A DNA stretch of 64,000 nt from the NCBI GenBank assembly GCA_000620185.1, contig JHVO01000013.1:62001-126000 (forward strand), written 5' to 3'. A program made the position numbers and the translations under genes. The stretch's first letter is position 1; every line of letters starts with the position of its first letter. Below are positions 57,117-64,000 of this stretch, one piece after another. The stretch comes from Geodermatophilaceae bacterium URHB0062. GTDB taxonomy: Bacteria; Actinomycetota; Actinomycetes; Mycobacteriales; Geodermatophilaceae. The notes under the pieces were generated by a model. It worked only from the letters and a program-made list of their open reading frames with translations, was not told the DNA's origin and did not search any database.

Positions 57117-57980
57117 ATGAGCTCTCTGGGGACCGCCCGCCGGTTGTGGGCGCTCGGGGAGCCGTTCCACGCGCTGACCTATTTCGCCGACGAGAGCCGG
57201 GCCGCCGGTGACGCGGTCGGGCTGAGGGGCTTCTGGCAGACCTACTTCGCCTTTCGGGCCGCTCCGCTGGGTGTCGTCGGGCCTGCGGTGGTGACGGCGA
57301 CCTTCTACAACTTCGCGCCTGACTTCGTGGCCCGCCGGGTGCCCGCGGTGTGGGAGGCCGTGTCGCCGACGGCGGCGATGGAGGCGCGGCTGGCCGGGGT
57401 CGACGCCGCCGTCCGCCGGGTGCTGGGCGAGGAGTGGATCGCCTCGCCGGAGGCGGAGGAGGCGGCCGCGCTGACGGCAGTCGCCTGCCTCGCGGTCGAG
57501 TTCCCCGGCCGGCCGCTGGCCGCGGCGAACCGGGCGCTGCCGCTGCCGGTCGAGCCGCACCTGCGGCTGTGGCAGGCCCTGACGACGCTGCGCGAGCATC
57601 GCGGCGACGGTCACAACGCCGCGCTCCTCGAGCGCAAGGTGGACGGCGTGGCCGCACACGTGCTCGCCGCCGCGGCCGGCCGCACGTCCCGCGAGTGGCT
57701 GCAGCGGGCCAGGGGGTGGGACGACGACGCGTGGGACGCCGCGGTCGAGGCCCTCACCACGCGCGGCTGGCTGGAGGGGGAGGAGCTGAGCGCGGAGGGC
57801 CTCGCGCGGGTGGCGGCCATCGAGGACGACACGGACCGGCTGGCGTTGCCGCCGTGGCGGGCGCTCGGCGACGCGGGTTGCGACCGCCTCGCCGAACTCC
57901 TGGCGCCGGTGCGCCGCGCGGTCGTGGCCGCCGGGGAGTTCCCCGACCGCAATCCGATCGGGGTGCCGGACCCGGGCTGA
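57117..57980 (+). CDS. SCO6745-family protein (winged-helix-like)
   Basis: 287 residues from the ATG at 57117, with GGAGAGG upstream. The start LGTARRLWALGEPFHALTYFADESRAA, then GLRGFWQTYFAFRAAPLGVVGPAVVTATFYNFAPDFVARRVPAVWE, matches the actinobacterial SCO6745 family (related to SalK-like proteins). The C-terminal half includes a winged-helix-like block (AVEALTTRGWLEGEELSAEGLARVAAIEDDTDRLA). The biochemical role is not established. It stands alone downstream of the HNH gene and repeat. Confidence 0.8.
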   Translation: MSSLGTARRLWALGEPFHALTYFADESRAAGDAVGLRGFWQTYFAFRAAPLGVVGPAVVTATFYNFAPDFVARRVPAVWEAVSPTAAMEARLAGVDAAVRRVLGEEWIASPEAEEAAALTAVACLAVEFPGRPLAAANRALPLPVEPHLRLWQALTTLREHRGDGHNAALLERKVDGVAAHVLAAAAGRTSREWLQRARGWDDDAWDAAVEALTTRGWLEGEELSAEGLARVAAIEDDTDRLALPPWRALGDAGCDRLAELLAPVRRAVVAAGEFPDRNPIGVPDPG

Positions 57981-58134
57981 CGACCGGTCCGGCTGCCGCA
58001 GACGACACGCCTGGTAACAGGAAGAACACGCCGCGCACCACGGGCGTGTCGGCCGCCTGCACGCCTCATCGGCACCTTCTAGGTTCCGCTTCGCCGGGTG
58101 CACGGACGCACCCGCGTGCCGAGAGAGAGCCGCC

Positions 58135-59289
58135 ATGACGAACGCTTCCGCCTTCCGCAGTCGCCCCGGCGGCGGTCGAGCCGCCCGCGCGGCCCTCGTG
58201 GCGGTGGCGGTGCTGGCCTGGTCAGGTCTCGGCCTGTCGTCCGCGGCAGCCGCGCCGGCGGTGACCATCCCGATCACCCCACCCGAGGTTGCTGTCCTGC
58301 TCTACCCGGTGGAGAACACCGGGCCGATGACGACCGACATGGTCGACGAGGGTCCGGCGCAGTCCACCCCCGTGGACGTCGAGTGGGGCGGCAGCCTCGT
58401 CGTGTCGATCCCCGACCCGCTGGACGCCGGCGACATGGACGTGTCGCTGGACCTGGCCGCCACCGAGGACGGCACGCCGACCCGCACCTATTCGACGACG
58501 TCCCCGGCACCGGACGCACTCGTGGTCACGGACCTCGGGGGAGGGCAGTACGGCATCGCCCTGCCGGCCGACGACCTCACGAACGGCCCGTTCGGTCAGC
58601 TGACCATGGACAACATCGTGGGGCCCGACAACAGCATCCTGTCGATCGGGGTCGTCGGGTACCTGCTCCAGTTCACCGGTTCCGGCACGGCAGTGCAGAA
58701 CGTGGCGCCGCAGATGCTCGCGATCGCGCAGGTGCCCTGTCCGATCACCTCGGGCACCCGGTGCCCGCCGATCGGAGTGGATGCGGGCGCTGCGTTCGGG
58801 ATCACCGTGCCGCCGACCTCGCTGCTGCGCAGCCTGGGGCTGGGCACGCTCGACGACATGTCCCTGGGCCTCACGCCCCTGGATGCCGACGGCTACGCGA
58901 CCGAGGACGAGCCGATCGTGCTGACCGACCGGCCGGGCCTGGTGACCGTGACCGGTCCCTACGACGCGACGGTGATGCTGCCGGCCGATACGCCGGGCGG
59001 CTTCTACGGCCTCACCCTCGTGCAGGCGACCGGCACCGCAGGCTCGATCTCGGTCACCTTCGGTGAGCTGAAGGTGACGGGCGTCCCCGTGGCACCCGCA
59101 CCGCGGATCGTCAACGCCGGCCTCCACTCGAACACCGGGTGGGGCGAGGAGCAGCCCGAGGGATCCGGGGTGTCGCCGCTCGTGCTCACCGGGGTGGCCA
59201 TGCTGCTGGCGGCCGGGGTGGCGACCGCCGCCGCGCTGCGCCCCCGTCGTCGCGGTGCCGCCGAGCCGTGTTCCGACCGGCCCGCCTGA
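58135..59289 (+). CDS. Cell-wall-anchored surface protein, probable sortase substrate
   Basis: 384 residues. Signal peptide to about residue 40 (AALVAVAVLAWSGLGLSSAAAAPA), then beta-rich ectodomain (VTIPITPPEVAVLLYPVENTGP onward). At the C-terminus the order is NTGWGEEQPEGSG, a hydrophobic span PLVLTGVAMLLAAGVATAAAL and a basic tail RPRRRG, the shape of a cell-wall sorting signal. The pentapeptide is not LPXTG; the nearest candidate is HSNTG. The next gene, overlapping by 22 bp, is a class F sortase, so this protein is its likely substrate. Confidence 0.75.
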   Translation: MTNASAFRSRPGGGRAARAALVAVAVLAWSGLGLSSAAAAPAVTIPITPPEVAVLLYPVENTGPMTTDMVDEGPAQSTPVDVEWGGSLVVSIPDPLDAGDMDVSLDLAATEDGTPTRTYSTTSPAPDALVVTDLGGGQYGIALPADDLTNGPFGQLTMDNIVGPDNSILSIGVVGYLLQFTGSGTAVQNVAPQMLAIAQVPCPITSGTRCPPIGVDAGAAFGITVPPTSLLRSLGLGTLDDMSLGLTPLDADGYATEDEPIVLTDRPGLVTVTGPYDATVMLPADTPGGFYGLTLVQATGTAGSISVTFGELKVTGVPVAPAPRIVNAGLHSNTGWGEEQPEGSGVSPLVLTGVAMLLAAGVATAAALRPRRRGAAEPCSDRPA

Positions 59290-59945
59290 CGCCGAGGAGC
59301 GCGGTCCTCGTCGGGGCCGCGCTCCTGGGCGTGAGCGGCGCCGCCCTGCTCGGCGTCGGGCTCGGCGACGGGCACCCGGGCGCCGCGCACGCGGCCGCCG
59401 TCGCCGTCCCCACCGAGGCGCAGCCGACGACTGCTCCCGCCGATCGTTCGGACGAACCGACGCCGACCCCGGTCGCCCGCTACACGCCGTCGTCCGCGGT
59501 GCACCTCGTCGTCCCGGCCGTCGGCATGGACCTCCCGCTGCTGGGCCTCACCCCCGAGGACGGCGTCATCAACCCGCCCCTCCTCACGGCCGGCTACTGG
59601 ATCGAGCCCTACGGAGCCCCGGTGCCCGCGCCGGAGGACGCCACGAACACCCTCTACATCGCGGCGCATTCCGCTGGCCGCGGGCACGACGGCTTCGACC
59701 CGCTGTTGACCCGCGACCACACGGGCAGCGCGCTCGAGGCCGGCGACGTCGTCCAGGTGCGGACCCCGCAGGGCACGGCCGACTACACCGTCGACCACAC
59801 CCAGCGGTACGGGAAGGACGAGCTCCCCGGGGCGTCGGAGGTGTGGGAGGCCGTGCCGGGCCGGCTGGTGCTCATCACCTGCTTCCAGCGCGCCGACGGC
59901 CGGCACTCGACCGAGAACCTCGTCGTCTTCGCGGAGTCGTCCTAG
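59268..59945 (+). CDS. Class F sortase
   Basis: 225 residues from the GTG at 59268. One N-terminal membrane anchor (AVLVGAALLGVSGAALLGVGL), a Pro/Thr linker, then the sortase barrel. Catalytic H134 (YIAAHSAG), C205 (LVLITCFQ) and R212 (ADGRHSTENL) are present. It would cut a sorting signal on an exported protein and link it to the cell wall. The overlap with the preceding surface-protein gene ties the two functionally. Confidence 0.9.
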   Translation: MFRPARLTPRSAVLVGAALLGVSGAALLGVGLGDGHPGAAHAAAVAVPTEAQPTTAPADRSDEPTPTPVARYTPSSAVHLVVPAVGMDLPLLGLTPEDGVINPPLLTAGYWIEPYGAPVPAPEDATNTLYIAAHSAGRGHDGFDPLLTRDHTGSALEAGDVVQVRTPQGTADYTVDHTQRYGKDELPGASEVWEAVPGRLVLITCFQRADGRHSTENLVVFAESS

Positions 59946-59958
59946 CGGTGCTGACGCG

Positions 59959-61224
59959 TCAGGTGACCCGCGCGCGCTCGGCCGGGTAGCGCTCGAACGA
60001 CGCGTCCTCCAGCAGGGCGCGGAACCGATCCATCCCGTCCCAGACGTCGACGAAGCGCGTGTACAGCGGCGCCGGGCCGAGCCGCACCCGGTCCGGGGTG
60101 CGGAAGTCGGGCACCACACCGGAGCCGATCAGCGCCTGGGTCAGCTGCCAGGCCGCGGGGTGGTGGAAGGTGACGTGCGATCCGCGTCGCGCCGGGTCCC
60201 GGGGCGATGCCAGGACGACGCCGTGCGGGGCCAGCCACTCGTCGCCCAGCGCGATCGCCAGGTCGGTCAGCGCACTGCCCTTCTCCGCCAGCCGGCCGAT
60301 GGCCGCCTCGGCCACCAGGCGCGCCCCCACCTCCACCGCGGCGGAGGCCAGCACCGGCGGCGTCCCCACCCCGAACCGCTCGATGCCGGCGGCCGGCTCG
60401 TAGGCCGGACCCATCGCGAACTGGTCGCGGTGGCCGAACCAGCCGCGGATCGGCGACCGGAGCTCGTCCTGCAGTTCGCGGCGCACGTACAGGAACGCCG
60501 GCGATCCCGGACCGCCGTTGAGGTACTTGTAGGTGCAGCCGACGGCCAGGTCCGCCCCGGCCGCGGCCAGCTCGACGGGCACCGAGCCGACGGAGTGCGA
60601 CAGGTCCCACAGCACGAGGGCCCCGACGTCGCGGGCCTGCCGCGTGATGGCGGCCAGGTCGGCCTTGGCACCGGAGCGGTAGGCCACGTGCGAGAGGACG
60701 ACGACGGCGACCCGCTCGTCCAGCGCCGCCGCCAGCGTCGCCGGGTCCAGCCCCTCGTCGATGTCGGCGGGCAGCTCGCGCACCGTCATGCCCTGCGCCT
60801 CGGCGACCCCCGCGACGATGTAGCGGTCGGTCGGGAAGTCGTCGGCCGTGCAGACGACGACGTCGCGGCCGGGCCGGGCCCCGATGGCGGCGAGGAGCAG
60901 CTTGTAGAGGTTCACCGAGGTCGAGTCGCCGACGAGGACCTCGCCGGGACGGGCACCGAGCACGCCGTCGGCCAGCACGTCCCCGATCCGGGTCGCCTCG
61001 CCGATCCACGACGCCCACGAGCCGATGAGGCCGCGGCCCCACTGCTCCTCGACGACCCGGCTCAGCGCCGCCGGGGTGTCGCGCGGGAGCCGGCCGAGTG
61101 AGTTGCCGTCGAGGTAGAGCAGCCCGTCGCCGCCGTCGTCCTCCGTGCCGGTGAAGCGGCTCCGGAAGCCGGCGAGCGGATCGGACGCGTCGAGGGCGGC
61201 GGCTGCGTCGCGGGTCAGGTCCAC
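59959..61224 (-). CDS. kynU: Kynureninase
   Basis: 421 residues from the GTG at 61224. The N-terminal block LLYLDGNSLGRLPRDTPAAL, the PLP lysine K233 in TYKYLNGGPGSPAF, and the DLSHSVGSVPVEL loop are family-typical. It splits kynurenine or 3-hydroxykynurenine to anthranilate or 3-hydroxyanthranilate plus alanine, using PLP. The divergent neighbour is an amidase and may be part of the same tryptophan catabolic route, but no tryptophan dioxygenase is in the window. Confidence 0.93.
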   Translation of the reverse strand: MDLTRDAAAALDASDPLAGFRSRFTGTEDDGGDGLLYLDGNSLGRLPRDTPAALSRVVEEQWGRGLIGSWASWIGEATRIGDVLADGVLGARPGEVLVGDSTSVNLYKLLLAAIGARPGRDVVVCTADDFPTDRYIVAGVAEAQGMTVRELPADIDEGLDPATLAAALDERVAVVVLSHVAYRSGAKADLAAITRQARDVGALVLWDLSHSVGSVPVELAAAGADLAVGCTYKYLNGGPGSPAFLYVRRELQDELRSPIRGWFGHRDQFAMGPAYEPAAGIERFGVGTPPVLASAAVEVGARLVAEAAIGRLAEKGSALTDLAIALGDEWLAPHGVVLASPRDPARRGSHVTFHHPAAWQLTQALIGSGVVPDFRTPDRVRLGPAPLYTRFVDVWDGMDRFRALLEDASFERYPAERARVT

Positions 61225-61256
61225 GCCGCACTGTCTAACGCATTGGCCTGCAGGTC

Positions 61257-61262
61257 TAGCGT
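61257..61262 (+). promoter_or_regulatory. -10 box of a near-leaderless amidase promoter
   Basis: TAGCGT matches TAnnnT and puts transcription start at about 61269-61271, on or just before the amidase GTG. Confidence 0.4.
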
Positions 61263-61270
61263 CGGCGTCC

Positions 61271-62701
61271 GTGACCCGGCTGCACGACCTGTCCGCACTC
61301 GAGCAGGCCGCCGCCGTGCGGGCCGGCGAGGTCAGCCCGACCGACCTGGTCGAGCACGCGCTGGCACGCATCGCGGCGCTGGACGCGACGCTCGGGGCGT
61401 TCATCACGGTGACGCCCGAGCGGGCGCTGGCGGCCGCGGCCCGCGCCGAGGAACTGCTCCGCGGCGGCGGCCACCTGCCCCCGCTGCTCGGCGTCCCGAC
61501 CGCCATCAAGGACCTCAACAACACCGCCGGCGTCCGGACGACGTTCGGCTCACCGGTCATGGCCGACTTCGTGCCGCCGGTCGACGACGCCGTGGTGACC
61601 AAGCTGGCCGCCGCCGGCACGATCAGCGTGGGGAAGACGAACACACCGGAGTTCGGCTTCCCCTGCTACACCGACAACGACCTCGTCGGCCCGGCCCGCT
61701 GCCCCTGGGACCTCACCCGGCACGCCGGCGGATCCAGCGGCGGGGCGGCCGTGGCCGTGGCCGCCGGGCTGGTGCCCTTCGCGCAGGGCAGCGACGGCGG
61801 CGGCTCGATCCGCATCCCGGCCGGCATCAACGGACTGTTCGGGCTCAAGCCGACCCGCGGGCGGATCAGCAACGCCCCCTACGGCTCGGAGGTCACCGGC
61901 CTCGGCACGAACGGCCCGCTCACCAGGACCGTGCGCGACGCGGCGGCGATGCTCGACGCGATGGCCGGACCGGTCGTCGGCGACCCGGCCTGGGCACCGC
62001 CGCTGCCGCCGGGCGAGACGTTCCTGGCCGCCGCCGACCGGGCGCCGGGCCGGTTGCGGATCGGCCGGTTCCTGCAGACCCCCATGTCCGGCGTGGCGCT
62101 GGAGCCGGAGGTGTCGGCCGCCTTCGAGGAGGCCTCGCAGCTCCTGACCGACCTGGGGCACGAGGTCGAGGACGCCCCGGCCGGACTGCTGGGGCCCGAC
62201 GTACTGCCGTCGTTCGAGCGGGTGTGGGCACTGTCGGGCACGATGCTGCCGGTGCCGCCGGAGCGGGTCGGTGACCTGCGGCCGCTCACCCGCGAACTGC
62301 GCGCCCGCGGGCTCGCACTGTCGGCACAGGCGGCGATGGAGGGGATGTTCGCCCTCCGGCTGTTCTCCCGCCGGTTCCTCGCCGCCACGGACCGCTTCGA
62401 CGTCCTCCTCGCGCCGGTCTGCACCATGACGCCGCGGCCCCTCGACTGGTTCGACGCCGGGGACGACGGCGCCGAGGACTTCGAGCGGCAGAAGCGCTAC
62501 GCCGCGTTCACCGCCCTGTTCAACGTCACCGGGCAGCCGGCGGTCAGCGTGCCGCTGTACTGGACGGCCGGCGGACTGCCCATCGGCACCATGCTCGTGG
62601 GCCGTCCCGCCGAGGAGGCGACGCTGCTGGCGCTGTCCGCCCAGCTGGAGCAGGCGCGGCCGTGGGCGGCACGCCGACCCGAAGTGTGGGACGCCGCGTG
62701 A
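61271..62701 (+). CDS. Amidase (amidase signature family)
   Basis: 476 residues from the GTG at 61271. The Ser-cisSer-Lys triad is K80 (TAIKDLNN), S155 ([12 protein letters not shown]) and S179 ([11 protein letters not shown]), with the 24-residue spacing typical of the family. It hydrolyses carboxamides; related enzymes act on indoleacetamide, fatty amides and N-formyl compounds. Being divergent from kynU, a role on N-formylkynurenine is a possibility but not shown. Confidence 0.9.
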   Translation: MTRLHDLSALEQAAAVRAGEVSPTDLVEHALARIAALDATLGAFITVTPERALAAAARAEELLRGGGHLPPLLGVPTAIKDLNNTAGVRTTFGSPVMADFVPPVDDAVVTKLAAAGTISVGKTNTPEFGFPCYTDNDLVGPARCPWDLTRHAGGSSGGAAVAVAAGLVPFAQGSDGGGSIRIPAGINGLFGLKPTRGRISNAPYGSEVTGLGTNGPLTRTVRDAAAMLDAMAGPVVGDPAWAPPLPPGETFLAAADRAPGRLRIGRFLQTPMSGVALEPEVSAAFEEASQLLTDLGHEVEDAPAGLLGPDVLPSFERVWALSGTMLPVPPERVGDLRPLTRELRARGLALSAQAAMEGMFALRLFSRRFLAATDRFDVLLAPVCTMTPRPLDWFDAGDDGAEDFERQKRYAAFTALFNVTGQPAVSVPLYWTAGGLPIGTMLVGRPAEEATLLALSAQLEQARPWAARRPEVWDAA

Positions 62702-62718
62702 CGCGCGGCCGGTCCCGG

Positions 62719-62724
62719 TAGGTT
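62719..62724 (+). promoter_or_regulatory. -10 box of the CtaJ-like gene, leaderless
   Basis: TAGGTT matches TAnnnT, and its last T is exactly seven bases before the GTG at 62731. Confidence 0.5.
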
Positions 62725-62730
62725 GTGCGC

Positions 62731-63048
62731 GTGAATGTCGCCGAGACCCTGCTCGTCTTTGCAGGCGTGCCCCTGGCCATCATCGCCGTCCTGGCGTTGC
62801 TGATCTACGTGCCGGCCGGGCGGAACCGGCGCCCCCGCTACAAGCCGGGGCAGCCGTGGGAGCACGCGCCGATCTGGTACGAGCCGCATCCGGAGCACGG
62901 CCCCGAGGCGGGGCACGGCGAGACGCTCGCGATCGGCTCGTCAGTCCACGGCGAGCTCCACGGTGCCCAGAGCCCGGATTCCCACGGCGCCACGACGGCG
63001 CGCGTCGTGAACGCCGGTCCGCTCGGCGGCGCGCGAGGCACGTGGTGA
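62731..63048 (+). CDS. Small membrane protein, probably CtaJ-type aa3 cytochrome oxidase subunit
   Basis: 105 residues from the GTG at 62731. A single membrane span (ETLLVFAGVPLAIIAVLALLIYV) is followed by GRNRRPRYKPGQPWEHAPIWYEPHPEHG, resembling the RYRPGxxWxxxPVW block of actinobacterial CtaJ subunits as I recall them. The C-terminal 50 residues are variable and histidine-rich. A leaderless promoter is seen. CtaJ stabilises the aa3 supercomplex; the assignment is tentative. DUF5130 follows 46 bp later. Confidence 0.55.
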   Translation: MNVAETLLVFAGVPLAIIAVLALLIYVPAGRNRRPRYKPGQPWEHAPIWYEPHPEHGPEAGHGETLAIGSSVHGELHGAQSPDSHGATTARVVNAGPLGGARGTW

Positions 63049-63094
63049 TGCCCGTGCTGTCCGTCGACCCGCTGAGCTGCGCAGGAGAGACCCG

Positions 63095-63553
63095 ATGAAC
63101 ATGACGATCGAGCACGACTCGGCAATCGACGGCACGTACGACCCGCGTGCCGACTCGGTCGTGGAGCAGCATGTCGACCGGGTCTTCAGCTACCAGGAGC
63201 TGGCGCGTCTCGACGAGGCGCTGACCATGTCCTCCCGCGAGACGGGGCTGCGGTTCACCCTCTACATCGGCGACCTCGGCACGCCCTCGCGGGTTCGGGC
63301 CGAGGAGCTGCACGCCCGGTCCGGCGGCAACCCCGCCGAGGGGGTGCTGATCGCGGTCTCGCCCGGGCAGCGGGTCGTCGAGGTCGTCACCGGCGCCGCG
63401 GCGTCCCGACGGCTGCCCGACCGGGCGTGCGCGCTGGCGGTGCTCTCGATGACCGGCTCGTTCGCCGGCGGTGACCTCGTCGGCGGCATCGTCAACGGCC
63501 TGCGGCAGCTGTCCGACCAGGCCGGTCACCCTTCGGGTCACCGCAGGCATTAG
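63095..63553 (+). CDS. DUF5130-family protein
   Basis: 152 residues, AGGAGA 9 bp before the ATG. The core reads ALTMSSRETGLRFTLYIGDLGTPSRVRAEELHAR, VLIAVSPGQRVVEVVTGAAASRRLPDRACALAVLSMTGSFAGGDLVGGIVNGLRQLSD, a TPM-like (thylakoid/YgcG) fold found only in actinobacteria. The function is unknown. It sits between the CtaJ-like gene and convergent pepN, a grouping I recall from other actinobacteria. Confidence 0.8.
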   Translation: MNMTIEHDSAIDGTYDPRADSVVEQHVDRVFSYQELARLDEALTMSSRETGLRFTLYIGDLGTPSRVRAEELHARSGGNPAEGVLIAVSPGQRVVEVVTGAAASRRLPDRACALAVLSMTGSFAGGDLVGGIVNGLRQLSDQAGHPSGHRRH

Positions 63554-63566
63554 GCCACGAACGCAC

Positions 63567-63606
63567 GACGGCGGGCCGCCTCCCTGCAGGGAGGCGGCCC
63601 GCCGTC
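63567..63606. terminator. Strong bidirectional terminator
   Basis: A perfect 40-bp palindrome (20-bp arms starting GACGGCGGGCCGCCTCCCTG) between two convergent genes; outer CACGAA / TTCGTG (63556-63561, 63607-63612) extends the stem beyond a 5-base bulge. Confidence 0.85.
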
Positions 63607-63612
63607 TTCGTG

Positions 63613-64000
63613 TCAGAGACCGGCCTGGGCGTCCCGCTCGCGGGCGCGCAGGGCCCGAGCGATCCCGTCCCGCCCCTCGAAGATCAGGCGGCGCAGCGGT
63701 GCGGGCTGGTCGGTGTCGGTGAGCCAGGCGTCGGCCGCCACGAGCGTCCGCGGCTCGACCACCGGCGGGAACAGATACTGCACCGCGTTCTTGGCGATCT
63801 CCCCGGGGCGCCGCGCCCACAGAGGGCCGACCTCCTCGAAGTAGCGCTCGACGTACGGAGCCGTGAGCTCCCGCTGGGCGGGGTGCCAGAACCCGAGCAG
63901 CAGCGCCTCGTGGACGGCGTTGGGCACCTCGTCGTCGTGGAAGGCCCGCTGCCAGGTCTCCTCCTTCGACTCCTTGGTCGGCCGGAGCGCCCGCGCGGTG
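63613..64000 (-). CDS. pepN: Aminopeptidase N, C-terminal fragment (M1 family)
   Basis: 129 residues remain; the gene continues past the window edge. The visible part (RPTKESKEETWQRAFHDDEVPN to the end) is the ERAP1-like helical C-terminal domain of actinobacterial PepN, including VHEALLLGFWHPAQRELTAPYVERYFEEVGPLW. The catalytic HExxH domain lies outside the window. The complete enzyme is a zinc aminopeptidase of broad specificity. Its 3' end faces DUF5130 with a strong terminator between. Confidence 0.85.
   Translation of the reverse strand, partial: TARALRPTKESKEETWQRAFHDDEVPNAVHEALLLGFWHPAQRELTAPYVERYFEEVGPLWARRPGEIAKNAVQYLFPPVVEPRTLVAADAWLTDTDQPAPLRRLIFEGRDGIARALRARERDAQAGL

Overview
The window is a high-GC, gene-dense piece of an actinobacterial chromosome. 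Gene content (FbiC, EttA, group II truncated haemoglobin, class F sortase, SCO6745-family protein, CtaJ-like and DUF5130 proteins), frequent GTG/TTG starts, 1-4 bp stop/start overlaps and apparent leaderless genes all fit Actinomycetota. The mix of families and the palindromic intergenic repeats resemble Geodermatophilaceae (Blastococcus/Geodermatophilus type); that placement is inference. No rRNA, CRISPR array or intact prophage is visible. There is one tRNA, tRNA-Arg(UCU).

Layout. 0-2 kb: end of a branched-chain acyl-CoA operon (biotin carboxylase/BCCP subunit, then acyl-CoA dehydrogenase, the accA1-fadE19 order). 2-10.5 kb: PAP2 phosphatase, MDR oxidoreductase, a secreted HExxH metalloprotease with FN3 and Ig-like domains, HAD hydrolase, methyltransferase, formate/nitrite-type channel and an ArsR-SRPBCC regulator. 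The regulator gene is bracketed by two copies of a 51-bp palindromic repeat and preceded by a likely operator. 10.5-18.8 kb: a divergent redox cluster, with a Baeyer-Villiger-type monooxygenase, FbiC and an FMN reductase on one side, and a nitroreductase, an acyl-CoA ligase and a TetR regulator on the other. 18.8-22.4 kb: ECF sigma factor, anti-sigma-like protein and ABC exporter operon. 22.6-28.3 kb: metallo-hydrolase, flavin reductase, disulfide-oxidoreductase-like flavoprotein, NAD kinase, transglutaminase-like protein and LLM flavoprotein.

28.3-34.7 kb is a signalling and secretion block: a PAS-GGDEF-EAL protein with a degenerate cyclase domain, a subtilase with three FN3 domains, a 61-residue secreted peptide, a TasA/camelysin-like protein and a LamG-like secreted protein. 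34.8-40.8 kb: a REC / histidine kinase / NarL-type regulator operon, divergent from a secreted TAP-type hydrolase, a CPBP membrane protein and a LiaF-like protein. 40.8-41.6 kb has no intact gene but holds an internally deleted IS481-type remnant. 41.6-47 kb: second CPBP protease, tRNA-Arg, HdeD-like protein, SSB paralogue, EttA, thioesterase and a lipoprotein.

47-54 kb: a biotin ECF transporter (BioY, ATPase, EcfT) overlapping a MOSC protein, an alpha-glucosidase, and an overlapping MscS / MFS / globin operon. 54-64 kb: prolyl oligopeptidase, HNH endonuclease, SCO6745-like protein, a wall-anchored protein with its class F sortase, kynureninase divergent from an amidase, CtaJ-like and DUF5130 proteins, and the end of aminopeptidase N.

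The observations most worth a second look are two dispersed palindromic repeat families, the IS481-derived mini-element, the BVMO-fbiC translational coupling with TetR-type palindromes in the divergent promoter, the degenerate GGDEF domain, a sortase partner with no LPXTG, and a recurring CCCGATC-type motif upstream of several secreted-protein genes.
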